From Paludifilum halophilum (GTDB taxonomy: Bacteria; Bacillota; Bacilli; Thermoactinomycetales; DSM-45169), in NCBI RefSeq assembly GCF_002245355.1, contig NZ_NOWF01000006.1, positions 1 through 64,000 of the forward strand: DNA of 64,000 bases, read 5' to 3'. A program made the translations under genes and the position numbers. Position 1 is the stretch's first letter. Every line of letters begins with the position of its first letter. Shown here in pieces: positions 16,721 through 24,382 of the stretch. The notes beneath the pieces were generated by a model, which worked only from the letters and a program-made list of their open reading frames with translations, was not told the origin of the DNA and made no database searches.

Positions 16721-17994
16721 TCCGATCGTTTTAACAAGCTGCTAATTTCAATTTTGCGGAACTGCAAATAAATGGGGGAAGCAGAGATCAGAACAATAGC
16801 GGAAAAGATTGTCACGTTCATCAGAATGTACATTCCCAGAGACACATCGATGATCTGTTGATACAAAAGTGTGACCACCAGTCCCGGCAATCCCACCATG
16901 AGGAGAATTTCAGACAAAAAGTAAAAAAACAGTTGATTCAAAGTAGCCCCGGACACGAGATGAATAGCCATATTACGGTAGTTATCTTGAAACTTGGTCA
17001 TCATTAAAATCGAGATGCTGAGAATACAAACCACGAATAACGATGCCGCCAAGATTTTTAACAGATTCCGATTAAGCTGAATCGCCGAGAACATGAAATC
17101 GAGGGAACGACTATTCGCCCCGATCATTTGCATATCGGGAAAATCGGATATCGTTTTCACCTGCTCCAAGTCGCGACGAACAACATACGGTTCCTCGTCA
17201 CTAAAAACAGTCCCATTGATCATTTGTAGGTAATGCAATTTTTGAAATAACGCATCTTCTTCATCTTGGGGTGCCTCGTTAAATTGTAAAGCCGGCATGA
17301 CGATATAACGATCCAAGTACAATTCCGGATTGTTCATATTAAACACAAAAGTGTCGGATTGGATAAATCCTTGGACCACTAATTTAAAATCCTTACGCAG
17401 ATACTTTGTCGTGATCCTATCGCCCACTTGGTAAAACGGTTCATATTCTGCCCCTAACAAGACCGGAATTGAATTTCCATCATAATAGAAATCCTCGGAG
17501 GAAAATCCAGATCCTTTACTTAACGGAATTGAAAAGCGGGTAAAGCCATTTTCATTGATTTGAATCGCTTTCAATGGTTTATAAGGACGTTCCTTTAAGC
17601 GTTCAATGGGGACCCCTTCCTCATACCCATTTAAAAATTTATTCCACTTTGAATCATCATCGATCTTCACATCAATCATCTGATTAAACAGATAAATATA
17701 ACGCTCTCCAAAGTATTGTTCCAAATTCTCATAAAACGTCTTCGATTTCTTAAGAGAATCAGGTTGGTCTAAAAAATCCTGAAATTTGCTATCTGGCACA
17801 AGATCATCCGACAATTGGTAAAACGTCAGATCCTTTAAGGGTTCCAAGCGGTCCGATTTGCTTTCGATCTGCGTATGGGAGAGAAATAACAGGGTGCTGG
17901 TGAAAAACAAGGCGGTAATCTGAATAGCTATCAACACAGAAAACCATTTCCGTCGTTTGATGCTCTCCCATACTTCTCGTAGGATCATTTTCAT
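16717..17994 (-). CDS. FtsX/MacB-like permease of the bacteriocin locus
   Basis: 425 residues. An N-terminal membrane segment (VLIAIQITALFFTSTLLFLS, about 20-40), a large extracytoplasmic domain (about 45-310), then three membrane segments (LLKILAASLFVVCILSISIL, FFYFLSEILLMVGLPGLVVT, MYILMNVTIFSAIVLIS) and a short cytoplasmic tail. This is the MacB topology and resembles half of the bacteriocin-associated integral membrane proteins. The start overlaps the upstream permease gene by 4 bp and the stop overlaps the ATPase start. Confidence 0.85.
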   Translation of the reverse strand: MKMILREVWESIKRRKWFSVLIAIQITALFFTSTLLFLSHTQIESKSDRLEPLKDLTFYQLSDDLVPDSKFQDFLDQPDSLKKSKTFYENLEQYFGERYIYLFNQMIDVKIDDDSKWNKFLNGYEEGVPIERLKERPYKPLKAIQINENGFTRFSIPLSKGSGFSSEDFYYDGNSIPVLLGAEYEPFYQVGDRITTKYLRKDFKLVVQGFIQSDTFVFNMNNPELYLDRYIVMPALQFNEAPQDEEDALFQKLHYLQMINGTVFSDEEPYVVRRDLEQVKTISDFPDMQMIGANSRSLDFMFSAIQLNRNLLKILAASLFVVCILSISILMMTKFQDNYRNMAIHLVSGATLNQLFFYFLSEILLMVGLPGLVVTLLYQQIIDVSLGMYILMNVTIFSAIVLISASPIYLQFRKIEISSLLKRSE

Positions 17995-19040
17995 GAGCGA
18001 GATGTTCCTTTCTCATCGATTGGCTTCAGACCATTCCCTTTCAACACCCAAATGGATAAAAGGGAAAAGAGAAGGATTCCCCCATATGCTATTAATATTT
18101 GTAAAATATGTAATCTAAGGGAATCAATAGTGATCTTACCCCACACTATCAATAGAAATGAGCTTCCCAGAGAAACCAATCCGTAACAAATGGAAACCAG
18201 CAACAGATACTGAATCGTCGTTCGTACGTAAACCTTTCTCAAGGAGATTCCATGCTGCCATAAAATGCGTATCTCGTTTTTTCTCTTGTTGAACCAATAC
18301 TGATTAAACAAGAGACTGGTAATCATTAGAATGCTAGCAATGAAAATCAAGATTCCTTTTTGGTAGAAGTCCGTACCGAGATATCGTTGAGCTCCATGAT
18401 CAGTCCGATCGATCACCTGGATCGGTATGGAATTCTGGTTTACAGATAAGGCTTGATCGTGTTTCATCTTGTTGTCCTCGGTGTTCATGACATACAGATT
18501 GGGATGGTTATCGATCGCGTCCATATTGACGAGGGCTAACTCGTCCACCTCCGACGGATAGAAAGCGCCCATTCGGCCGATCACTTCGAACGTCTTTCCT
18601 GCCAACTGGAAGTATTCCTTACCGTTCTTTTCAAAGACATCTTCTTTTCCGACGCTTTCCCCCACTTCCTGACCTAGCACTGCAATCCGCTTACCGGTGT
18701 AAAAATCGGTGGCAGTAAAATACCGACCTGATACCATCGGGGGAACAAAGGTCTTTTCATTAAAATAAATAGCCCGGTCCGCATATTTCTGTTTAGTATC
18801 TAATTCGTTAAAAACCGTATAAGGTTTGTCTGTATCCAGTTTCCTCCAGTCAATAGACAGACTTGAACCCTGAAATGCAAAGGTGAAACTTGTTGGATCA
18901 TACAATCCTCGAGTCAACAGATTCATTTCTTCCTGTTTGATCTGATAATAACTAGTAGAGACAACCAATATACTTAATAACAGATACAATATAATTAACC
19001 ACAAGCTTCCATTACGCCGCCATTGCCTGAATTTATTCAT
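17991..19040 (-). CDS. second FtsX/MacB-like membrane protein of the bacteriocin locus
   Basis: 349 residues: membrane segment at the N-terminus (LWLIILYLLLSILVVSTSYY), an extracytoplasmic domain of about 200 residues, then three C-terminal segments (GILIFIASILMITSLLFN, YLLLVSICYGLVSLGSSFLL, ILIAYGGILLFSLLSIWVL). With the next gene it makes two halves of a permease that in lactococcin-972 clusters is usually one protein of about 650-700 residues (family knowledge, not shown here). It probably acts in export or producer immunity. A terminator lies upstream, between this gene and the bacteriocin gene. Confidence 0.82.
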   Translation of the reverse strand: MNKFRQWRRNGSLWLIILYLLLSILVVSTSYYQIKQEEMNLLTRGLYDPTSFTFAFQGSSLSIDWRKLDTDKPYTVFNELDTKQKYADRAIYFNEKTFVPPMVSGRYFTATDFYTGKRIAVLGQEVGESVGKEDVFEKNGKEYFQLAGKTFEVIGRMGAFYPSEVDELALVNMDAIDNHPNLYVMNTEDNKMKHDQALSVNQNSIPIQVIDRTDHGAQRYLGTDFYQKGILIFIASILMITSLLFNQYWFNKRKNEIRILWQHGISLRKVYVRTTIQYLLLVSICYGLVSLGSSFLLIVWGKITIDSLRLHILQILIAYGGILLFSLLSIWVLKGNGLKPIDEKGTSRS

Positions 19041-19126
19041 AAAATGCCCCTCTTTTGGAAAATAAAAATGGAATATACTTCTCTTCTTGCTGCTACCCTT
19101 ACAATTTTATCTTAACGATTAGGAAT

Positions 19127-19158
19127 AAAAGCAGGTATCAAAAAAGATACCTGCTTTT
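19127..19158. terminator. intrinsic terminator between bacteriocin and exporter genes
   Basis: AAAAGCAGGTATC and GATACCTGCTTTT flank a loop of six A, a 13-bp perfect stem with A/T tracts on both sides. It should reduce read-through from the bacteriocin gene into the exporter operon, allowing more bacteriocin than transporter. Confidence 0.85.
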
Positions 19159-19175
19159 ATTTATTATTAAAATCA

Positions 19176-19566
19176 TTAGGGTCTGCCCCAATAGGTCTTT
19201 CCTACATGTACAGCACTTGCATAAGGAGACTTAGCGATTGTATACCCGGTACCATGTACTCTTCCACTGTCTGTCCTAATTGCACCACTCACTCGATCTA
19301 CCATACGTGCACGGGTATAATGATAGACTCCTTTCCAAACAGTTTCACCCACTGCACGTTCATAATGAAATTTATCAGGGTGGGCTTCCACCCATCCATT
19401 GTGAGCTTGAGGTCCTTGAATGCTAGCTTCTTCAGTATTCCAAGAACCCACTCCCTCTGTCCACCCCCCCATTAAGTGTTGTTGCAGAGGCAGACGCTGG
19501 AATTGATAAACTTCCACAGATTAAACCGACTGACACTACCTGAAGAAACCGTTTTTTGACCCTCAA
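19176..19566 (-). pseudogene. lactococcin-972-family bacteriocin precursor, interrupted at a G7 run
   Basis: The TTG start at 19566 follows AAAGGAGGG. MRVKKRFLQVVSVGLICGSL and then SIPASASA is a Sec signal peptide with an AxA cleavage site. After TTLNGG the frame hits seven G (19464-19470) and ends at FLEY. One base fewer would continue as GGWTEGVGSWNTEE to the C-terminus YASAVHVGKTYWGRP, giving 129 residues. Repeated aromatics and the late VGKTYWGR-type end resemble lactococcin 972 family peptides, and the downstream ABC/permease genes fit. The break may be phase variation, decay, or a sequence error. Confidence 0.72.
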
Positions 19567-20076
19567 TATAATCCCTCCTTTATAGTTGGGAATTCGATAA
19601 TAATATCGGTGATTCCTTCTTAAGATAGGAAATTTTTCAGCTAATACTCCTTCAGGCAATCTTAATCTTGTTTGCTCTTTTAAGATTGCATTGTCCCGCT
19701 TGTTTTTGTTGTACCGATCGTGCCTTGTCCATTCAGTATAGAATATATTGGGGAATATTTAATGATTGGCAAATCCTTTGTACAATCTTCCTCTGAAACT
19801 TGCCGCTACCTGGATGATCGGAGAGAAGTACGAATCTGGCGTAAGTTAATGAGAGATGAACAAATGTATCCCTCATCAATAAAAAGCCCTGGAGAAAACC
19901 AAGGCTTTTTGATTTCAGAAATCCCGGATGGTCCATTCAAAAATGGACCAAGGGCGCAATTACACATTGACGCACGTCAAGCGGGTGAATGTCTTGCGAA
20001 TCGGAATGCCGATTGGTTCCCATTGGAAATTTGTTTTCCCTGTAGGGACCCAAACAAAAAAGCTTCTCAATGAGGG
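19567..20076. other. upstream region of the bacteriocin gene; no convincing gene
   Basis: Contains an inverted repeat GCAATCTTAA...TTAAGATTGC (about 19656-19689), a two-sided hairpin terminator (19881-19910) and a second palindrome TGGTCCATT/AATGGACCA (19929-19950). The plus-strand open frame at 19720-20073 runs through these hairpins and lacks a ribosome site, so I do not accept it as a gene. Confidence 0.45.
19881..19910. terminator. intrinsic terminator
   Basis: AAAAAGCCCTGG...CCAAGGCTTTTT with one mismatch in a 12-bp stem; T-tracts on both strands. It could end the minus-strand transcript of the gene at 20077-20490. Confidence 0.65.
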
Positions 20077-20490
20077 TTAGGGACTGATCACGTTATGGTA
20101 GTTCCCATAGATATCTGGCGACAGAAATCGTTTGATTAACAGCTCATGTTTCTCCCATGGGCCAAACCTCCGGACTACCCGGTAAGCCAACTCCTCGTAA
20201 GCGCAATCCTTTCCCCACAAGCGATGGGGAGCTAAAGGGCGTCCTTCATCCAGGATTTTGGACTCCAACATTTTTTCACAGGCATCCAACCCGATCGGTT
20301 CCATCCACTCCAACAACGTAAGTGTTGCAAAATAACGTTCCTCCCGGTCTCCTTGCAAAGCCAGTTGCTGAACCCCATCCATTCTTTCTAACGAAGGTTC
20401 TTCAATCTCCCAAACTTCTCCCAAACCGATATATTCCCCTTTTTCGTCGCATTCCAGAAAGAAATATGCCTTTGTGTCGCTGGCGAACAT
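20077..20490 (-). CDS. hypothetical protein, small soluble, downstream of a truncated gene
   Basis: 137 residues from the ATG at 20490 (preceded by AAAGGA); a TTG seven codons earlier is possible. It starts MFASDTKAYFFLECDEKGEY and is acidic, with no signal peptide or membrane segment. I do not recognise the family. The size and acidity resemble immunity proteins, and the neighbouring truncated gene has a similar style, but this is only an impression. Located in the accessory island next to IS debris. Confidence 0.6.
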   Translation of the reverse strand: MFASDTKAYFFLECDEKGEYIGLGEVWEIEEPSLERMDGVQQLALQGDREERYFATLTLLEWMEPIGLDACEKMLESKILDEGRPLAPHRLWGKDCAYEELAYRVVRRFGPWEKHELLIKRFLSPDIYGNYHNVISP

Positions 20491-20515
20491 ATTTGGTATT
20501 CCTTTTGTCAAGGAG

Positions 20516-20802
20516 TTACGGCAAATGATCCAGATTACGGAGCCACCTTTGGACTTGGGGATCAGAGGATTGGGCCCATTCTTTTAGTAGCTTTTCTCCA
20601 CCATCTGGCAGGTGACGTGCTGCCAATACAGCTTCGTATCGGGGATCGGGCCCTTCCCAGGCAAGGTTGAAAAAGTACCTTAGGGTCTCTTCTCCCACCT
20701 TTCTCATTTTAACCAATGGTTGAAGACAAAGTGAAGATTGGAACTTTGGATAGGTTAATGTTTTGGATTCCAAAGCGCTCTTCATTGCAAATTCAATAGC
20801 CA
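20516..20802 (-). pseudogene. 3' part of a hypothetical gene whose 5' end was replaced by an IS end
   Basis: From IEFAMKSALESKTLTYPKF through LCLQPLVKMRKVGEETLRYF to the end SSDPQVQRWLRNLDHLP the frame looks coding. Upstream of about 20802 the same frame runs on to 20995 but there it reads out of frame through an IS5-family transposase N-terminus. The real 5' end of this gene is therefore lost. The repeated helical pattern is HEAT-like, but no family can be named. It lies 25 bp before the gene at 20077-20490, so they may once have been an operon. Confidence 0.6.
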
Positions 20803-21020
20803 AGGAGCTCCTGTACGCAGCTTCCACAAAATCCCATCGATGACCCGACGGTGATTTTTCCACGGCCTTCCGCGACGATCGTTTGTTGGTAACAACGGCT
20901 GGATTTGCGCCCATGCTTGATCGGTCACCTCTCCCCGTCGGACCATCCTGCTGATCCCTCCAGCTGTTTCTATTACAGCTCAGTCTATCAATCATTGGTC
21001 TGATTTACCAGACACGCCCT
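20800..21020 (-). mobile_element. IS5-family insertion sequence remnant (left end and transposase N-terminus)
   Basis: On the minus strand the terminal repeat TAGGGCGTGTCTGGTAAATC is followed by a start at 20946 after GGAGGG and translates MVRRGEVTDQAWAQIQPLLP, then a segment ending GILWKLRTGAP, the conserved N-terminus of IS5/IS427-group transposases. The homology stops near 20800, so the catalytic part is missing and the element is dead. Its end is the same as that of MITE-1. Confidence 0.85.
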
Positions 21021-21161
21021 AGTCGTCGCTGTCGTATTTTTGATAACTGTTCCAAAGTCCATTGGTGGGATTTACTCTCCATTTAATACTTGCGCCTACT
21101 TTAAATAGTTTCTCTCGGAAGCGAGAATCTCCAGATTTTTGCCTCTGCTGGTGACACCTAG

Positions 21162-21731
21162 CTACCCACTTTGGTGCCCGGGGCACTTTTTGAGATGCCG
21201 GTACAAAGTAGCTTTAGACACTTGAAGCGTTTCACAGATTTCCCTTACAGAATAATTTGGATCCTGCATCAATGTTTGAGCCATCTTTATTTTTTTCTCG
21301 TCCATAACCCGCGGTCGCCCACCCAACTTTCCTCGGGCACGGGCGGCTGTCAATCCAGCTTGGGTTCTCTCACGGATGATCTCCCGCTCGAACTCTGCGA
21401 GCGCCCCAAACACATGAAAGATTAATTTCCCTCCACTACTTGTGGTGTCCATGTTTTCCCGGAGGCTTTGGAATCCGATCCCCTTTTCATGAAGATTGTT
21501 CACGACTTCGATTAGGTGTTTAAGGGATCGACCCAGGCGATCCAGCTTCCAAACAACCAAAGTATCCCCTGGGCGTATGTATTCAAGGGCTTCTTCCAAC
21601 CCTTTCCGTGTAAACTTCCCCCCACTTACGTGGTCCGTAAAGATCTTTTCGCACCCATGTTCCCGAAGAGCATCGGTTTGGAGATTGAGGTTTTGATCAT
21701 GCGTTGAAACCCGGGCATATCCAACAAGCAT
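21162..21731 (-). CDS. serine recombinase / resolvase
   Basis: 189-residue small serine recombinase. The catalytic serine lies in the N-terminal YARVSTHDQ (S9), followed by VWKLDRLGRSLKHLIEVV with conserved arginines, FGALAEFEREIIRERTQAGL forming the E-helix, and a C-terminal helix-turn-helix (YSVREICETLQVSKATLYRH). Such proteins resolve plasmid multimers or transposon cointegrates, or invert DNA segments. It fits the plasmid-like surroundings (iterons and ParA at 22376-23580). Intact; start ATG at 21731. Confidence 0.92.
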   Translation of the reverse strand: MLVGYARVSTHDQNLNLQTDALREHGCEKIFTDHVSGGKFTRKGLEEALEYIRPGDTLVVWKLDRLGRSLKHLIEVVNNLHEKGIGFQSLRENMDTTSSGGKLIFHVFGALAEFEREIIRERTQAGLTAARARGKLGGRPRVMDEKKIKMAQTLMQDPNYSVREICETLQVSKATLYRHLKKCPGHQSG

Positions 21732-21904
21732 TCGCCCCCTCCCCCCTTCTCTTTGGATGCTCCTATTGTCTCATAACTCATCAGATTGGTCACTATTGAA
21801 ACTTTGATTTTGAAACGGGTTTTGATGCCAAACGAAGCAGCAAAACACCGTCAATTGGAGGTCATTTTAAATCGGTCTCATAAACGGTCGTTTTTGATAC
21901 AGAG

Positions 21905-21987
21905 AAACACAAACGAAGCCCGGTTGCCTTCATGGCAACCGGGCTTCAATCCGTTCCCTGTTCTTGTGCGGTACACTTGGTTTTTCC
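21905..21987 (-). ncRNA. candidate small RNA B
   Basis: A minus-strand promoter TTGTAA (22022-22017), 17-bp spacer, TATCAT (21999-21994), followed about 45 bp after the predicted start by a 14-bp hairpin GAAGCCCGGTTGCC...GGCAACCGGGCTTC (21946-21915) and a T-rich tract. No ORF inside. The arrangement is that of a short untranslated RNA, such as a plasmid copy-control or antitoxin RNA. Confidence 0.5.
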
Positions 21988-22131
21988 ACTTATATGATAA
22001 CTTAATTTTTTGCTGGTTACAACTTTGCTTAACTCATGGAGGACGACGACGTCGACCAAGCGTGAGTCAACAAAAAGACAAATCATTAAGAAACCTGGTT
22101 AAACAGCACACTGGTTTCACCGGTTATCACC

Positions 22132-22211
22132 AAAAAAGCTCACCTGAAGCTGCGACTTCGGTGAGCTTTCCGGTCCCAGTGAGCGGGACGTCGTCGACGG
22201 TTTCTCCTTCG
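22132..22211 (-). ncRNA. candidate small RNA A
   Basis: Minus-strand promoter TTGATT (22246-22241), 17-bp spacer, TATAAT (22223-22218); the transcript would end at hairpin AAAGCTCACC...GGTGAGCTTT (22169-22135) followed by six T. It has an AAGGAG followed by GTC GAC GAC but no start codon, so translation is unlikely. RNA A and the region just upstream of RNA B share a GACGACGTC-type segment. Confidence 0.5.
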
Positions 22212-22287
22212 GTTCTTATTATATTATCCAGTTGATGTAAAATCAATGCACCTGATTACGAAAAGCCACCCAAATTTGTTCTTTCTG

Positions 22288-22320
22288 TTGTCGAGATAAA
22301 CGAAAGGCTTATCGAGACAA
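22288..22320. repeat. imperfect palindrome upstream of iterons
   Basis: TTGTCGAGATAA...TTATCGAGACAA: each arm matches the reverse complement of the other except for two central bases. Possible binding site for a partition or replication protein. Confidence 0.45.
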
Positions 22321-22375
22321 CTTAGTCCCCGCTGAGAAGCGGCGACAATACTACCCTTATAGAAAACATCCGGAG

Positions 22376-22430
22376 TGTGGGTAGAGCCTGGGTAGAGTGT
22401 GGATAGAGCTTGGATAGAGTGTGGGTAGAG
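22376..22430 (+). repeat. five tandem 11-bp iterons upstream of parA
   Basis: Consecutive copies TGTGGGTAGAG, CCTGGGTAGAG, TGTGGATAGAG, CTTGGATAGAG, TGTGGGTAGAG with no spacing. The period equals one helical turn, typical of plasmid centromeres (parC/parS) or replication iterons. They lie 390 bp before the ParA gene. Confidence 0.8.
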
Positions 22431-22433
22431 TGT

Positions 22434-22643
22434 TTAACCCAACAAGTATTCCGGCTCTTCTCCGCAGGTAAAAAAGTGCATTTCAGGAGTAAATTTGTTT
22501 TTCCGATTTCGTTCTATTTGACGTCGAAGATTCTTCCAAATGGCCTGTAGTTCCTTGGTTCGTTTTTGGTGAGGAGACACCCACACGACCGGAAAACGAT
22601 GTTTATCATTCAACAATTCTAACGTGGACTGGTAGGCTAACAT
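22434..22643 (-). CDS. short ORF resembling the C-terminus of replication-relaxation proteins
   Basis: 69 residues beginning MLAYQSTLELLNDKHRFPVV and ending MHFFTCGEEPEYLLG. The pattern of a hydrophobic strand (FPVVWVSPHQ), a basic helix (RTKELQAIWKNLRRQIER) and an aromatic ending resembles the C-terminal part of plasmid replication-relaxation proteins. If so the N-terminal two thirds are missing. The ribosome site is poor (GAAAGAAAA). The stop overlaps the edge of the iterons. Confidence 0.4.
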   Translation of the reverse strand: MLAYQSTLELLNDKHRFPVVWVSPHQKRTKELQAIWKNLRRQIERNRKNKFTPEMHFFTCGEEPEYLLG

Positions 22644-22821
22644 TTTTCTTTCTATCGGTTTTGGCCGTTCCGTTACGAATCAGACACTTCCATTACCATT
22701 ATTTAATAATATTTGATCTATCGACTTCTGGCGATCTCCCTAGAAGGAAGTTATACGATGATATATAGTTTATACCAAGACGGTTTCCTCAACCGAGAAA
22801 GATCCTTGGGAGGGAAAGATA

Positions 22822-23580
22822 TTGGCTACTATCCTATCATTTGGTAACCAGAAAGGTGGTTGCGGGAAAACCACTACAACGTGTGTCACGGCCGAGTTGT
22901 TGGCCAATAAAGGTAATAGGATCCTAGTGGTTGACCTCGATCACCAGGGGAACAGCACCTTCTGGCTTTCACAGCAGAGTCCGTACAATTTCACTGGGAA
23001 AACCGTGTATCACGCGCTGCAGGAGCGAAACCCTTTGCCCTATATCTACAAGACAAGCGATTACCTTCACCTGTTGCCAGCGGAAGATGAGCTGGAAGAA
23101 TTCGATCGGGAAACCGATTACTACATCTTGAAGCAAACCCTCGCACCGGTGATGAACGATTATGACTATATCTTCTTGGATCTACCACCTTCCACCGGGA
23201 TTCGTACAAGAAACGGACTGACAGCAAGCGATTTTGTCGTAGTCCTCTTACAAAGCGATCCCCTTTGTTTTGAAGCCTTGGAGCGGTTCCTACGGCTCAT
23301 GCAGACGATCCGGGATGACTATAACCACTCCTTGGACATCGCCGGAATTCTGCCAACTATGTTGGACCCCCGTGCGTCAGCGGACCGTCAGATTATCGAT
23401 GAAGCCCGCGAGGACTACGATGACTGGGTCTTTACCACAGAGATTAAGCGGAAAACCCGCCTGAAAGAGTTCTCCATCGGTGGTGTCCAAGAGAGATATA
23501 CCGAAGACCGCATGGCCTTGCGCCCCTATAAATCCTTTGTCGAGGAGTTGTTGGGACGTGTCACGACGCAAAAGGTTTAA
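22822..23580 (+). CDS. parA: ParA-type partition ATPase
   Basis: 252-residue deviant Walker ATPase: GNQKGGCGKTTTTCVTAELL (residues 8-27) with the signature lysine, VVDLDHQGNSTFWLS as switch I, and YIFLDLPPSTGIRTRNG as Walker B. The TTG start at 22822 is preceded by GGGAGGGA. Such ATPases segregate low-copy plasmids with a centromere-binding partner; here a partner-like gene overlaps the 3' end by 23 bp and iterons lie upstream. No replication initiator gene is visible nearby, so the element may be incomplete. Confidence 0.9.
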   Translation: MATILSFGNQKGGCGKTTTTCVTAELLANKGNRILVVDLDHQGNSTFWLSQQSPYNFTGKTVYHALQERNPLPYIYKTSDYLHLLPAEDELEEFDRETDYYILKQTLAPVMNDYDYIFLDLPPSTGIRTRNGLTASDFVVVLLQSDPLCFEALERFLRLMQTIRDDYNHSLDIAGILPTMLDPRASADRQIIDEAREDYDDWVFTTEIKRKTRLKEFSIGGVQERYTEDRMALRPYKSFVEELLGRVTTQKV

Positions 23581-24298
23581 TTTCGGCGAACAGAAGAAGA
23601 TGATGCAACAGCAGATCGACGAGAACGAAGAGAAAGTACATGCCAACGTCCGGAAGAAGGACGAAGAAGACAAGCCGGGGGCAAAGAAAGAGTTCTCTCC
23701 TTCCAAAGCGAAGAAGGCAGATTCCAAGCCCAAGGATGTAGTGGACGGAAACGACAATGTTGGGACTGGGTCCAACGTATCCGATGCAGGAAACCACAGC
23801 GGAACCTCCGACGCTGGGGCACGTGAAGTAGCTGTAGAAAACGACAACTCAAGGGCTGTAGTTGACCCATCCGGAAACCAAAACGTAAGCGCAAGGGGAA
23901 ACACTTCCCTCTCCGGAGACGGAAACGATGTGGATGAGGTATCCTCCAACGCAGGTGGAAGCGCATCCGTATCCGGACACGCTGGGGTACACCACAGCGT
24001 AGACCCCAACGGAAACGTGTCCCCCTTCGAATCCCGCAGCGAAAGTGGAAACGATTCCGGAAACGCTGGCGGAATAGGAACCGAAAACGTTGGTGTAAGT
24101 GTAGCAGGAAACGACTACGAAAACTACAGTGAAAACCCCAGCACAGCACAACAAGGAGGACAACACATGAGCAATCCGAAACCAAATATCGTTCCCTACC
24201 CCCAGCAAAAAGAGGACGGAGCAGAAGGAAAGTCATTCGAGCAGCTGGAGCAGGAATTGCTGAAGCAGCGCTCTCAGAAAGGCTTATATTTGCGCTGA
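23558..24298 (+). CDS. ParA partner-like low-complexity protein
   Basis: About 246 residues from the GTG at 23558 (VSRRKRFNFGEQKK), which lies inside the end of parA. A basic and charged N-terminus (QQIDENEEKVHANVRKK) is followed by a long disordered stretch rich in G, N, S, D and V with recurring GN and DAG units (about 60-200), then a conserved-looking C-terminus (NIVPYPQQKEDGAEG, FEQLEQELLKQRSQKGLYLR). Its position and coupling to parA suggest a centromere-binding or adaptor role, but I recognise no ParB domain. An internal in-frame start exists at 24167. Confidence 0.7.
   Translation: MSRRKRFNFGEQKKMMQQQIDENEEKVHANVRKKDEEDKPGAKKEFSPSKAKKADSKPKDVVDGNDNVGTGSNVSDAGNHSGTSDAGAREVAVENDNSRAVVDPSGNQNVSARGNTSLSGDGNDVDEVSSNAGGSASVSGHAGVHHSVDPNGNVSPFESRSESGNDSGNAGGIGTENVGVSVAGNDYENYSENPSTAQQGGQHMSNPKPNIVPYPQQKEDGAEGKSFEQLEQELLKQRSQKGLYLR
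24153..24169 (+). promoter_or_regulatory. internal ribosome binding site and in-frame start
   Basis: AAGGAGG at 24153-24159, seven bases, then ATG at 24167, in the same frame as the surrounding gene. It would give a 43-residue product (MSNPKPNIVPYPQQKEDGAE to the same stop). This is the best ribosome site in the locus, better than that of the full-length protein. Confidence 0.6.
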
Positions 24299-24382
24299 GA
24301 GGCTGTCTACACCTACATAGCAGCCCAGCAATAAGGGAGATCATTTTTCCAAGCTCCGAGGAAAAACTGTACCCCCTAAATT

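Larger units (their letters stand above)
21732..22433. other. non-coding plasmid-like region
   Basis: Holds the two candidate RNAs, an imperfect palindrome at 22288-22320 and five 11-bp iterons at 22376-22430. The plus-strand open frame 21786-22235 crosses both terminators and is not accepted as a gene. Confidence 0.5.

Noticed and set aside
19720-20073. Plus-strand frame of 117 codons
   Set aside because: It passes through a terminator hairpin and another palindrome and has no ribosome site or recognisable domain.
21786-22235. Plus-strand frame of 149 codons
   Set aside because: It crosses two strong minus-strand terminators and shows no protein-like composition.
23377-24344. Long minus-strand frames opposite parA and its partner, some rich in F, R and V
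   Set aside because: They are shadows of the low-complexity GN-rich gene; no ribosome sites, and the plus-strand genes are clearly real.
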